The notes under the pieces were generated by a model. The model saw only the letters and a program-made list of their open reading frames with translations. It had not been told where the DNA came from and did not search any database. Position numbers and translations under genes: made by a program. A stretch of 64,000 bases of DNA from positions 1,922,001-1,986,000 of the forward strand of contig NC_057790.1 of NCBI RefSeq assembly GCF_014905175.1, read 5' to 3'. Shown one piece after another: positions 12,550 to 26,437 of the stretch. Source of the DNA: Aphidius gifuensis. Its lineage: Eukaryota; Arthropoda; Insecta; Hymenoptera; Braconidae. Each line of letters starts with the position of its first letter. Within the stretch, counting starts at the first letter, position 1.

Positions 12550-13761
12550 ATGATAAAAGCAATTTTGGTATTTAATAATCATGGAAAGCCTAGATTATCA
12601 AAATTTTATCATTATTTTGTAAGTATACTATCAATTTAAATTAATAAATATCTATTTTTATTAATAGAAATATAAAAAAATGAAAAATATATTGATTTAT
12701 TTGTTTGTTTTTTACAGAATGAGGATATGCAACAACAAATAATTAAAGAAACATTTCAACTAGTGTCAAAAAGAGATGATAATGTTTGTAATTTTTTGGA
12801 AGGTGGTAGTTTAATTGGTGGTTCTGATTATAAATTAATATATCGTCATTATGCAACACTTTATTTTGTATTTTGTGTTGATAGTTCAGAATCAGAATTA
12901 GGAATTCTTGATTTAATACAAGTATTTGTTGAAACACTTGATAAATGTTTTGAAAATGTATGTGAACTTGATTTAATATTTCATGTTGATAAAGTACATT
13001 ATATACTTAATGAATTAGTCATGGGTGGTATGGTTTTGGAAACAAATATGACTGAAATATTATCAAGAATTGATGATCAAAGTAAACTTGAAAAACAAGA
13101 GGTAACAAAATTAATTTATTAAATATTATTTTCTCTCTTTTCTTTTTCATAACTAAAACAATTTTATCTTGTTGCATTTAATAAAATACATATTATATAT
13201 TTGAAAAAAACAAATTGACACAGTTTACTAGATAAATTAGATTATTTTTTTGCCAATTGAAATTAGACAATAATAAATTTCTAGGGGAGATACCAGTCAA
13301 GACAAATATGTGCTTCTAGAACTGTTGTACTTCTGGGTCCACTGTAATCATAATTAAAAAAATTGATGGAAAAAAAATTTAATAATTGGCTGGAGTGCAA
13401 TAATAATAATACTAATTTGTTATTTTTTTCTAAATTTAATAACTACTAATTGCTAATTAGATTTTTGATTTAAAAAAAAAAAAAGTTTAATATATTTTCT
13501 ATGATTTTTAATGGATTGCTCTCTAAACTGTGCCTTATAAAATGTATTATAAATACATGATATTAATAAATAAATAAAAAATTGTTGTTTTTTAATGTAA
13601 TTTATTTCCTTCTATAATTATTTCATGTTTTTTTTTAGGCGGGTATAACAGCAGCACCAGCAAGAGCAGTATCAGCTATGAAAAGTATGAATCTTCCTCA
13701 ACAAATTAAGGACATGAAATTACCAGATTTTCCACAAGCTATTAAAGATTTAAAATTTTGA
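12550..13761 (+). CDS. AP3S: AP-3 complex subunit sigma
   Basis: Three exons: 12550-12618, 12718-13101 and 13639-13761, all phase 0, giving 191 aa, close to the 193 aa of vertebrate AP-3 sigma. The protein is the small subunit of the AP-3 adaptor, which sorts cargo from endosomes to lysosomes and lysosome-related organelles (pigment granules in insects). The start MIKAILVFNNHGKPRLSKFY is the conserved longin-type N-terminus of sigma subunits. RHYATLYFVFCVDSSESELG, then FVETLDKCFENVCELD and LNELVMGGMVLET are family signatures. The C-terminal extension with AAPARAVSAMKSMNLPQQIKD distinguishes AP-3 sigma from AP-1 and AP-2. The second intron is unusually long for this gene-dense part of the window (about 540 bases). 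Confidence 0.96.
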
Positions 13762-14741
13762 CCATTTATTATTGTAAATGATAAAACATTACTGAAATTA
13801 TTATATATATAAAAAAAAATTATCAACGATTTATTGTATAATCAAGTTATTTTATAATTTAATTATAAAATAAAACCTCATTTGCCAATTAAACAGTCAA
13901 CTTAGACTAAATAAAAAAAAAAAAATATTAAAAAAAAAAAAAAAACGAAAGTAAATTATAATTAAATTAACAACAAAAAATGAATATATATTTTTCATTT
14001 AAATAAATAATCAAGCTTTTTTTTATTTCGAAAAACAGTCTTCTAAAATAAAAGCATTTTTTTTTTATTAAAAAATAAAAATAATTTATAAGTTTTCAAG
14101 TATTGATTATTTAAAAATTAAAAATTTTTAACTATATTATTTTATAAAAAAAAAACGTTGCATTATTATTGTTAAAAATATAATAAATAAATAAAAAAAA
14201 AAAACACAAAACATTGTAAATGTCAAATTACTATTAATCGAAACAAAAAAAAATATATATTTTTCTGTCAAATGATGCATAAATGTATTCGCTATTAATT
14301 TGCAAATTAAAAAAGAAAAAAAGAAAACAAATGTAAAAATCATTTATAAAATTTTTTTAATTTTCTAAAAAGCACTGTAATGCATGATAAATAATTCAAG
14401 TTGATTACATGCTGTTGCACTTGAAGGACAAATTTTTGTTCAATCGATGGTTTATCAAAATAAATCATCTTATAATACCTGTTCATTTTAAAAAAAAAGT
14501 TATATTTTTATTATTACAGTGGTAAAAGGATGCGATAAAATAAATTGATCGATCATTTATCGTCATGGTAACTTTTGTATTGAGCTGAAAAATAAAGAAA
14601 AAATAATCAAGCAAGTCATGATGGTATGAAACAACAGTTGTATAGTCTCATTTGATCAAGAGAAGGAAGTACATCCCATTCTTGAAGAGAAGATAATATA
14701 CTATTTATTTTTTTTCATTTACTCAACGGTTGAACGCAACG
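13762..14741. other. AT-rich intergenic spacer
   Basis: This spacer has A-rich tracts after AP-3 sigma. From about 14510 a moderately complex segment leads into the gustatory receptor and is its likely promoter. No exon was found. Confidence 0.5.
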
Positions 14742-16112
14742 ATGACTACATCCGGCGTTAAAATAATTAAAAAAAAATGGGAATTATTTAGTGCAACTGA
14801 TTATACATCTTTGATGTGGCCGAATTTCGAATTACTTCGTATATGGGGATTATTCCCATACAAAATTGATAATAATAGTAATTTAATATTAGCATCAAAA
14901 CCAGGATTTATTTATTCATCAATTGTATCAAGTTTACATGTTGTATTACTTGGAATTATTTTGTATCTAATTGACATATCAAAAGTACTTGAATACGACA
15001 GTGTACCTGGTACATTACAAGGCAATTGTTACTTGCTTCTTGGCTGGTCAATCGAAATTGTATCATACTTACAAACATCAAGAAGATTAAAATTTCTTCA
15101 ACAATTAGATAACGTTGCGACAACTATTCCTAGCATTGAATTTAAAAAGCTATCAAAATACATACATTTTAAAGATTTATTTGGTTTTTTATTTTTAATA
15201 ATACAATCAGCAAATGCATACTCAAAATCATTAGCATTATTTGGCAGTAAATTATTTTCTGTTTATACAATAATTGTTATATTTTTAATGGACACATTGT
15301 ATATTAATTGTGTACTTGTTATTGGTTCATCATTTAAAACAATTAATAATAAATTATTAATATTAAAATCAACAATTGAAAATGATGAACCACATTTATT
15401 ACGTCGTATTTATCATGAAAAAAAAAATCCATTTATATTAATGAAAATACGTGATATTAAATATCAACATAATGATGTTTGTGAAGTTATTAATAAATTA
15501 AATCAAACATTTAGTTTACAATTAATAGCAACAGTTACATTAACATTTGCTGAAATAACATTTTCATTATATTTTTATATATTACAATTACTTGATATGA
15601 AAGGTATTAATTTAGAAAAACAAATATGGTTTTCATATTTTTCAACAGGTGTTACTTATCATGCTGTTAAATTAGCAGCAATTATATTATCATGTGAAAT
15701 TGCTAAAGATCAATCTGCTAAAACTGGTGTTATTGTTCATGAATTGTTGATTGATACTGTTGACAAACAAGTCAAAGATGAGGTACATTTAAATATATTA
15801 TTATTTTTCATTTTAATACATAGATATATGTTATTTTTTAATTTTTATATTTAGCTTCAACTATTTTCTCTTCAAATACTTCATCGTGACAACACTTTCA
15901 CAGCCAGAGGACTTTCAATTGACGCACCTCTCATGACTTCGGTATACTCAATATAATATATATTCAAATTTATATTATAAATTAATTTTCTATATATTTT
16001 ATTTCAATTACAGATTGTCGGTGGTATTACTCAGTATCTTTTAATTCTTGTTCAATTTCTAATATCATCGAAATCATGTGGAACAATATTTGATCGCTCA
16101 CCAGCCACTTGA
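14742..16112 (+). CDS. Insect gustatory receptor (7TM, Gr family)
   Basis: Three exons: 14742-15782, 15855-15941 and 16014-16112, all phase 0, giving 408 aa, typical for the family. Gustatory receptors are inverted seven-transmembrane ligand-gated cation channels of taste neurons. Hydrophobic segments are spread along the protein, for example IYSSIVSSLHVVLLGIILYL and LLGWSIEIVSYL. A conserved Gr block is seen in DVCEVINKLNQTFSLQLIA followed by FAEITFSLYFYIL. The C-terminus has ELQLFSLQILHRDNTFTARG, then the diagnostic final helix YLLILVQF (Y384-F391). The Thr usually before this Tyr is replaced by Gln (TQYLLILVQF rather than TYxxxxxQF). Intron phases near the 3' end match the pattern common in insect chemoreceptors. 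The start is the first ATG; in-frame TTG at 14730 upstream is not needed. The ligand is unknown. Confidence 0.88.
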
Positions 16113-19100
16113 TTGCTTACAATTATAAATTTTTTTAAACTAATTTTTATATTGTTTTATAATTAAATTATAATTACTTTTATGGTATCTAATTTTTTTA
16201 TTTTTATTCAAGTTGTATAATTAGATTAGCTATTATAATGATATGAGCAAATAAATTAAACTATAATTGGATAGGTTTTAAATAAAAAAATTTTTGCTAT
16301 TAGTAAAAAATTATAATTTAATTGACAATTAACCGTATAAAATTTATAACAAATTAAATAGTACAATTAATGCTTGTTGTTGTTATATTTAAGGATAAAA
16401 TTAAAGCTATATTATCATATTTTTTCTTCAACAATGAAAATGTTAACAATTAAAAACGTTGAATCTATTTTAAATAATAAAAAATACGGCATTCCAATCA
16501 AACAACCGTAATAATAATAATAAAAAAAGACAATTTGCCTCAGTCATACACTGTAATAAAGATTGTTTATTTCAGTTGGTGAGTTAGTGAATGTATATAT
16601 ATGTGTTGATGATTTTTAGTGTTGGTTTGTTGTTTGAGTTTACGATCATTCAGTCGAGTGCCGACAACTGTCGTGCGCACATCTTGTATCTTCAAATTTA
16701 TATTCAAAAAAATTATATTACTCAATAATTATATTTATTTCATCTTAGTTTATAAAATAACTGTGTTAATTTTTATATTTATTTCAGTTATTAATAGTTT
16801 AATAATATTAAAAAACAACATAGACAAATATTAAATCGGAACGAAAAAAAATAAAATATATTTTGTTGTTATTTTTCTTGTTTAATTTTTGTAATTAACA
16901 TAAATTATTGTTTTTTTTTTATTTCAAAATTATCATTGTGTATGTGTTTATTATTGTGGTATTAATATTTTTTTGCTAAACAAATATGTAACTTAAAAAA
17001 CAAACAAAGTGAAAGCTGCGTCATAACACAGCGTCATATATTTGTTGTTTACAGTGTTTTTTTTCATGGATAATAATAATTAGATTATGTAAAAAAATAT
17101 AAATATTATTTAATACAAATTAATATACTTATTTAAATAATTAAATATATATAATTATTTATTTTTGAGTAATATAAACAATGTTTGTTTGATAAAATTC
17201 ATATAAAATTTGAGTAAAATTGGTTTCTTTTTTTTCTTTTTGTGGTAGTAGTATGAAGTGTCAAAAAAAAAAAACAAGTGTCATTCGGACAGGTTGAAAA
17301 CATGCTGTGTGAAAAATCGTGTTTAAAAATTTATTAAAATGACAAATCTATTGTTAATTTTACAGCTAAAAAAAATATAACAACACCAGTTGATTCTCTC
17401 GGGTAAAAAAAATTCCAGGTAAAAAATTTTCTTTTTTTCTTTTCATGTTTTCTGCATATTTTAAACTTTTCAAATGATTGATTTTCATTTTCCTGTTTCA
17501 TCTTTTCAAAGTAATCATTATTATTACTATTATAACAATAATTACTCGACCTTAAAATTATTATTATTTCTTATTTTGTTATTGCAATAATTAATGTTAT
17601 TATTTTCATGGTCCATTCGAGGTTAATATATTTATTCAATTATTGTGTTAATTAATATTAAATATTATTAAACAAACAAGTGACAATTACTATCAACTAT
17701 CATTTAATTACTAGCTATTATTTTCATTTATTATTATTGATATTATTGCAATGTTTTAGAGGTAAATGTCATGGTTAAGATGAGACCTTGATCATTTTTT
17801 TATGCACATTCATTTTTAATTCAAAATGATTTCATTTTTTTTAAATTTAAAAAATAAATTTACATCATTCCTCTTTGTTCTCAGCTACTTATTGTTGTGG
17901 TTTTTTTTTTTTTTTATTTATATAAATTTATATAGCTAAAAATTGATTATTTATTGTTATTGATTTTAAAAATTATTTTTTATTATTTACGTGACTTTGC
18001 AATATCAGTTGGATCCACCTCTCTTGTGTATATTATTATTGGCTTTTATCGTTATTTTGATAATCGACAATAAATATACATATAAATATTAATAAATAAT
18101 AAATAAAATAATAAAATACATGGACAATTTTTAGGAGGGGATATATATTATTATTTAAAAATGCATCGAGGATGACTTTAATTTATTCAACCTTAATTTG
18201 CATTGATGATAAAATAATCAGTTAATAAATTCAATAAATTAAATGAATTAAATAAATTAAGCATAATATATTTGAAAAAAAAAAATGTAAAATATGATTT
18301 AATTAATATTGTTTAAAGAATTCTTTTTTTATTTTTTTTAAATTATTAATCTTTAATGTTGTTATTTAATAATGAATATAATTTGCAAATGTACTTGTAG
18401 CTTTGTTTAAACATGTGGGAGATTGATAACATTGATATTATTTTTTATTTTTTTATTTGGCAGAATCATTTATTGACCTTCTTGATAAATGAGTTTTTAT
18501 TTTTTTTATTTTTGCTTTCTTTGTTTTTTTTAAATTATTTTTTGTTATATATTTTATTTTTTTAAAACATTGATGTTTATCTTTGTCATCATCATCATCA
18601 TCATCATCGACATCAGTAAACACTTGTTTTTCAAAAAAAATTTTTTTATTTATTAACAGTAACCTTGTAAACTGTCAATAACAGGATGCATTTTAGAAAT
18701 CCTGAGTTATTTAATGATACTATTATATTTTTTAAATCCATTTAAAAAAATTTTTTTTTTTTTATTCTAAAGAAAGTAAGATGAATGAAATTATCATGAC
18801 GATGATGACAATAATAATGACGTCATTTATCTACACATCTTTTGACCTTTAAATAACTGCAAAAAAAAAAATTTTTTTTAAACTTGTTTTTGATGAATCT
18901 GACAGTGAAGAAAAAAAATGAAAAAATAAAAAAATTGCAGAGTATAAATAATAAAATATATAATGTAAATATGTTAGATAACTAATCCATGGCAATGACC
19001 TTATTTTGATGATAACAGATAGCACAAATAAAAAGATATAAATTTCAATCTTCTACATTTATACGTTAAATATATTATTATTGCGTTTAAAATTAAGAAA

Positions 19101-22100
19101 AATAAAAACACGTGTGTTATTGAAAATATATTTGCTATTGATAAATTAACTATTATTTCTTTTTTTTTTTGTTCTTGTAAATTAATGCTGACTGCTGAGG
19201 TATGTTAACAGGTTCTATGAATTATAAGTATTTCTATTACGACAACACTTTGCTAGAATAAAAAATTATTGATATTAAAAAATAAAACAATAGTGTTGAG
19301 TGTTGACAATTTTATTATTCATTGTTTTTTAAAATTCATATACGTAAATAAAAATTATTTTCACGTTTGTATTAATTTACATTCACTGAATAAAAAATAT
19401 ATTTCCAATGATATTTTTTTGAACTTTAAAACAATAAAATTATAAAGAAAAATAAGGAAAACAATTTTTTTTTCGTTTTTTCGTCTCGACCAATATTACT
19501 ATGAATTATTTCAAATTATATGATTTTTAAAAATTTTATTTTTATGAATTTTAATAAATAATATATTGCTTAATTTTTCTATGCAAAAATTATTATTTTA
19601 TGTGCATTAATTTTAAAACTATCTATAAATTTAAATTTATTATTTGAATTAATTTAATGAGGTATTGTCAATTTTTTTGTTTTTTAAAAAATTAGTTACA
19701 TAAATTAAATTTACATATTTATTTTATTTGTCTGGCTGTTTTTTTATTTTTATTAATCTTTTTTACATTATTATAATGAAAGTTTAAATAATAAAAACAT
19801 GTTTTTTTAAGTTTGTTTATCATTGAGCCGGTAGTTTAAAAAAATATACTAAATAAATAAAATAAAAACAAATGATACAGGTGATTTTTTAAGTATACTT
19901 AAAAATTTAAATAACCTGTATTAAATAAATATTTTAAATTATTGAAAAAAAAAGACTTTAAATCTGTTTAAAATTTGTATTCAATTGATTTATATATTTT
20001 ATTGAAAATATGTGTATTATTTTGCTCATCACAAACACAATAATTATATAATAATAAAAAAAATAATTTTATAATAATTAATAAACTAAAATAAAAATAA
20101 AAACGATATTTTTTCTAATACATAGAAATAAATTGAATTCAATTTACATAATTTTTTGTATAAATTTATATTTTATTTTTAAAATTCATTTGGAAAAAAA
20201 AATTTTAAATCATCATGAAGAATGTTGCTGTCCGTTATCAATATTTTTTTTTGCGTATCTTTCCCTCGGGACTAATCGTCTCGATAAATTCCAATAAATT
20301 ATTTATGAATGAAGAAATAGCAAAGCAAAAAAAAAATAGCAAAATTATTTGACAACTGAAAAAAAGAACAGGTTTATTATTTTATTATAATATTAATTTT
20401 TATTATTTAATTGTTATAGATTTATTTACGTTTAATTTAAATATCAATAAATTAAATTTTATATCAATAATAATACTAATTGACATTTGTGGATGGATAA
20501 TAATCCACTTATCATCTTATCAGTCTCTGTTTATTTTTTATTTTTTCAAATCGAATTACTACGCATTAATATTAATACGCAAAGAAATTCATGTTGTGTA
20601 TATATTGCTCATTTGACATTCGGGCAAAAGTCCATGCAGTTTTATCAAGTGCATTCAATAATAATAAAAAAATAAAAATTAAAAATAACAATTTATAAAT
20701 ATATATATCAAGTAGTATATTTAAAATTAAATTATTTTAATTTTTTTAAATCATTTACAGTTGTAATATTTAACCCAGATATTTTATAACAATCCAAAAT
20801 TAATGTTAACATTTAAATAATTCAAATGATTTTTTAATATATATTTTAAAATTATTCAACTATTTTTTATCTTACCTGCTGCTTTGTTATTATTTTTTTT
20901 ATACTCATTTTTTTTCTCTCGTAATTTTTAAATGGAAATAATTTAACGGTTAATAAATAGTATAATTATTAATGAAGCTTGTCTTGTGTTAGAATTGATG
21001 ATGACTATTTAACATTGATCCTTGAAAAAAAAAAAAAATTCTAATAACAAAAAAAAATTGATTAACAGTGGTTTTTTTAAAAAATAAAATAATGCATTGT
21101 TTTATCTTGTCAATTAATTTTCTAAAAAATGAAATTTTATTAGAAAAAATTAGCGAGATACTTGATATATTTTTAATATTTAAAAAAAAAAAAAATTATA
21201 TAATTTTCTTTGACTTGCAAATGTTGAAGAATACCATAACTGTGTTGGATAGATGGATGGATCCTGAAACTTTGAGGTCGTTGGCATTTAAACCCACACA
21301 TACACGCATCAAAGATATCTTATTTTGTATTTTTATTTATTTTTTTTCTCTCTTTATATATATAGATATATAATTTTTTTGTTTCGTTTTACACGGTCTT
21401 GGTGGAGGCTCTTCTTCACTTCGCTAGTTTTCATGTACAATGATGCTTCAAATTGAATTTAACCAACATCTATATAATTATATATCTTGTCAAACATGTT
21501 CCCCCTTTTTTTTTTGTCTATTATTTTCTTGGACTAATAATATTAATCTAAAAAAATAGACAAATTAACTCGACATAATAATAATAATTTAAATATCTAT
21601 TTTTATTATCTAAGTGTCATGCAATTTAGCCAATTGTTTTTAAATTTTATTCATTGTCAATTAAAATGGAAGAAAAAAAAATATATCTCAATTTGGATAG
21701 AAGCTATTTAAAATTAACTTATGTTGTTTTTTTTTTAGTTTTTTAATCATTGATTTTATGGATAATTATATGGTAAAAAAAAATCATCAAATAGAAATTA
21801 AAAATATATAAATTTATCGTAATTTTGTTAAATTAATTTGACTATTTTCATTGTGATTATTTAAAATGCAAAAGTAGCAAATAATTAATGCTGAAAATTA
21901 TATAGATTAATTATTTTTGTGTATGAAAATTTAAAATTTTTCATAAATATATTTATTTTAATATACAGACGTTGAATTTTTACAGTCAAACTATTCGTAT
22001 CTTTCACACCCATCTCTTGTCGAAATATTTATGTCACAAACTTAAAAAAGATAAAAAAATAATTTACTAGAAAATAATGTTAAAATAGTTTTCTAAGAAT

Positions 22101-25100
22101 CAAAAAATAATTACAACTTGTATATTTTAACAATAAAATTATATTTATTCATCAATTTAAAGTATTGCTAAAAATAAATTTAAAAATTTATATTTTTTTT
22201 TTTAGAGCAGGTATTTATAGCTACTAGATGTTTGTGAATTTTTTTTTTTTTTTTTTGCACAATAGTTCTAGATAAATAATTTATTTAAAAAATAAAAAAA
22301 AATTATATGTATATGTAAAATAGTGGCTATACAATTTGGGAGAGACATTGTTGATCATATCTTGTTTTTTTTTTCATCAAATAGAAATTCAAAAGTTATA
22401 TACAATTTTAAATTTCTATTTAAAATTACAACAATTTTTTTTTCGACTTTCAAAATATCAAGCTTTGATAAATTATCAATAAATAATTCATAAACAAACA
22501 ATCACAATAATTAACAATAAATATTTATATAAATAAATTTTCAGTGAAAATAAAATTGAACAAAATAAAATATTTTTTAACAATTCACATGACATTCATT
22601 AAATAAAATTAATTGAATATTTAAATTTAAACACTTGGCAATTTATTATTGTCATAAATACAATTATTAATAATAATTATTTTAAAAATTATTAAAATAA
22701 AAATAACAAGTGAAAGTTGTGTTGGAGTTGGACTATGTAGTGTCATAAATAATACATATGCCCAAGACCCTAACGACAAAAATAAATATCATAAAATCAC
22801 CCAAGTATAATTTTAAAAATAAAACATTAATAATAATTTATTTCTGTAAAATAATATGCAACTGTAGGTCAACGGTTGCAATATGTCATGTGTGTCGGTC
22901 AATGTAAAAGGCTATCAATCAGGCCATTTAAATTGTTTTTTAAATTCAAAAAAAAAATTAAATTAAACGAGATTATGCAAGGTGACTCATTTACAAAGGA
23001 TAATAAATATTTTTCAAATATTTAATTTTAAATTAATGGTTATAATTATTATCAAATTATTAATAATTTTTAATTTTTAATTTATTTATAAAAAATATAT
23101 GTAAAAATGAAAATTATAAAAAAAAAATTGATTTGATGATATTTTTATTATATTTTTAAATAATTTACATAATTTTTTGTTATTATTTTTTTTTGTAATA
23201 TTATTTTACACAAGCTTTATAATAATAATATATATATTTTTTGATAACTGTTATTGTTATTAATTATTTTACAGGATAATTAATGTGCTAAAAATTATAT
23301 GACGATTTGTAGTTAAAAATATAATAATATTATCATTAAATTTTAAAATGCACAATGTCATTGTAATTAGTTGTTTGTTCAGATTTTATATATTGACGTC
23401 AATTGGTTTACAAACGTGCAATGTTATATCGTTATCGTATAAAATTTCTTGATATTCATAACACGTGATGCAAACTACATATCCTGTTTTATGAAAAACA
23501 AATATTATGTTTATAAATATTATCATTATAAATAATATACAGTTTAAAAAATTTTAAATATACAATAATATAAATTTTTTAATTTAATTTATTTATTGTT
23601 TATTTTAATTGTGTTTATTTCTATTTTTTAAATTGAAAATGGAATTTATCCTCAAGTTGAAATTTTCACACGACAAGTTTTCATATAACAATGCCTGGAA
23701 CGAGAATAATAATATTTTTTTTCATTTTATTTATGAAAAATAATAAACAAAAGTAAATCCAGTTACAAACCATATAAAATTTATATAACGGCATTAAAAT
23801 ATATAATTTTTTTATGACTATTTTTTAAATTTTATTCTAGTACATTCATTTTTTTTTTTACTAATTTTTTTTAGATAATTTGTCTTGTCAACAAAAAAAT
23901 ATACTAATTAAAATAAAAATTACAAATAAAAAACAATTTATATTTTTTTGTTTTCGTTAAAGCATCTTTAATATATTAATTTTTTTATTTTTACAAGTGT
24001 ATTATCAACAGATTGATATTGAAAAATAAAAAAAAATATATATTTTCCTAAAGCCTTGATATTATAAGCAGATAATTATCGAGACTTGAATCAATTATCA
24101 ACACTTCTCAACAACAATGTCACTTGTAAATGATTAAAACATGTATAATAAATTAGTTTTAAAAAAAAAAAGTGCATAATGACCTTATCCAAGTGCATAC
24201 AATCATGAAAATTTTCATATGATTATAATACTATCGACGTGAGTTGAAATAAAAAATGATATTGCCAATTTAGTAAATAATATTATTATCAATTTGAAGG
24301 AATATTTAAATTTAAAAAATTATTATCTTTATGTATATATGATTATGTTTTGTATATTATGCGTAATATAGTGCGTGCTTATAATTCTTATTCAAGTATT
24401 AAAAATATATAAATAAAAAAGACAAAAATAACTTGGGGATATTATGTGGCGCCCAATGCTTGGTAAACAAAAACGAGCACAGACACGATATACACCTGTC
24501 GAAATATTTCTAATGTCCCCTTTAGATGTTATATTTTTTTATTTATATATTCTTTTATCAATTCACTTTTCTTTTTAATCGTCTGATGTAATAAAATTCA
24601 TATCAGTATCAACTTTCATAAGATGAAAGTAAAAATAAAAAAAAAAATAAATAATTTTAAAATTAAAACAAAGATATTCTAAATTAACATAGAGATATTT
24701 AAAATTTAATATTATAATGTTTTTATGATTTAATTAATTCAAATTATATTACAATTTATAAATAACAAGTTGATTTTTTTATTGTTGATTTTTAAATATG
24801 AAAGAATTTGATTTATTCAAGTTTTTCGTTTAAATAATTTAGGCAGTTTACATTGATGTACTTTGATTTTTTTTATTTTTATATATTATTTTGTTGATTT
24901 GAATATTTAATTATAAAAAAAAAAAATATTTTTATATTGACATTGCAAGGTGGAATGACAAGCCTTGATACTTGATTCATTTTTAATACTCCAATTAAAT
25001 AATTATCATTTTTTTTTTTTTTTTTTCTTTCGTTTGAAATAATATCTTGACAATCTTTTTATTTTTTTTCAAAGTATTACTATTATTATAATTGCATTTT

Positions 25101-26437
25101 AACGGAAATAATAAATTTTATGATAGACATGATAATTTATTTGTATAAACAATAAATAAAAATAATGATATTATTGAAAAAAAAATTTATTTTTATAGCA
25201 GTACTTTGAATTATTATTATGTGAATTTGTAGACTATTTTAAAAATTATTTGACCTTCAAAGTACAGATAATACCGTTAGATAAACTCATTTATAATAAA
25301 CTTTTTTTTTGATCATTTTTTTAGTTTATTATGTTAAAAAATATTGTTCCTTTTTTTATTTGAAGCTATTTTTTTTTCTGTCGTGTACAACTTGTAGAAA
25401 AAAAAACAAAAAAAAAAATGATCGTTATCATTGGTAGGCGTCAATTTATGTCTGCCTTTTTTTATTTTTTTGTATTTTATAACTCGTGAGATTTTCAATT
25501 GCCAAATTATTCGTATTCTATTTTTAATATTATTTTTTTTCTCCTGAATGTTTTTAAATTTTTCGTATATTATACAAATATATTTTGAGGGAATTTATAA
25601 TGATAATTAATTTTACTTATGTATTCAAAATTATTTTCAAATAATAATAATAATAATACAGTATTTGAGATAAGGAAAAGTAAATAAATTGAACTAGGTA
25701 TACTAAGATTGTAATTTTTATCTGGGTCAAAATGTGAGTACAAATATGAGTACGTACAAAAAAAAAAAAAAACGTACTTTTTAAAATTATCTTCTTCCAA
25801 AATATTCTAGATATTTGTTTTTTTTTTTTTTAAATTAAAGTATATAACTCGAAGAGTTTATAGAAATATAAAAAAATAAAAAATGACTAGAATATTTTAT
25901 TTATAGAATGATTATTGTTGAGATAATTTTCAACTCTCCATGAGCATCATCACAAATCAGCACACCCATTAGCAAAAAAAAAAAGAAAAAAAAAAAAAAT
26001 TAAAAATAACATAAAATGAATATTTGTGTGTGTATTTAAATTTTTGAGCTTCAAGTAAAATGTGTTGATGACTAGTTCTTTAAAAAAAAATCTGGTTTTA
26101 AATATTTAGAAAGTATATTGAATAAATTTTTCATTTTGCTATTTTTTTTATTCATCAAAATAAATATAATCTGATTAATTTAAAAGCAATCATCATTGAT
26201 ATTTACTAAACAAAACGGACAACTTATCTGGCTGTTTCATGTTCTACTGTAATTTCATGATTACATGATTTCGATTATCATTGTCATTATTATTTTTTAT
26301 CTATTTTTTTTAGTAATTAATTGCGTCATCGATATATAATAATTTAAAGAAACCAATCAATAAAAAAAGCCTGAAATTTAATTTTTTAAGATGATGAAAA
26401 AGTACTTAAACATTTATATTTTCAGATTGACATCAAG
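16113..26437. promoter_or_regulatory. 10-kb noncoding region upstream of the Venus kinase receptor
   Basis: No coding exon was found. The region is AT-rich with (ATC)n at 18586-18608 and many homopolymers. A higher-complexity spot at about 16545-16690 has two TCAGTC initiator-like words and a GC-richer run (GTGCCGACAACTGTCGTGCGC), so it may be a transcription start. CCAG|GTAAAA at 17415-17424 could be the donor of an untranslated exon. The acceptor TTTTCAG at 26419-26425, 12 bases before the receptor ATG, indicates that the receptor has at least one 5' UTR intron reaching back into this region. Other less AT-rich patches occur near 20220-20290, 21190-21430, 22730-22930 and 24440-24510. CRE-type TGACGTCA sites lie at 18818 and 23394. 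Confidence 0.4.

Noticed and set aside
14730..14741. Upstream TTG as start of the gustatory receptor
   Set aside because: Nuclear animal genes start at ATG; the ATG at 14742 gives a normal N-terminus.
20487..25800. Several 60-100 codon open frames upstream of the Venus kinase receptor
   Set aside because: All are Phe/Ile/Tyr/Asn/Lys-rich products of AT-rich sequence without conserved motifs or splice signals.
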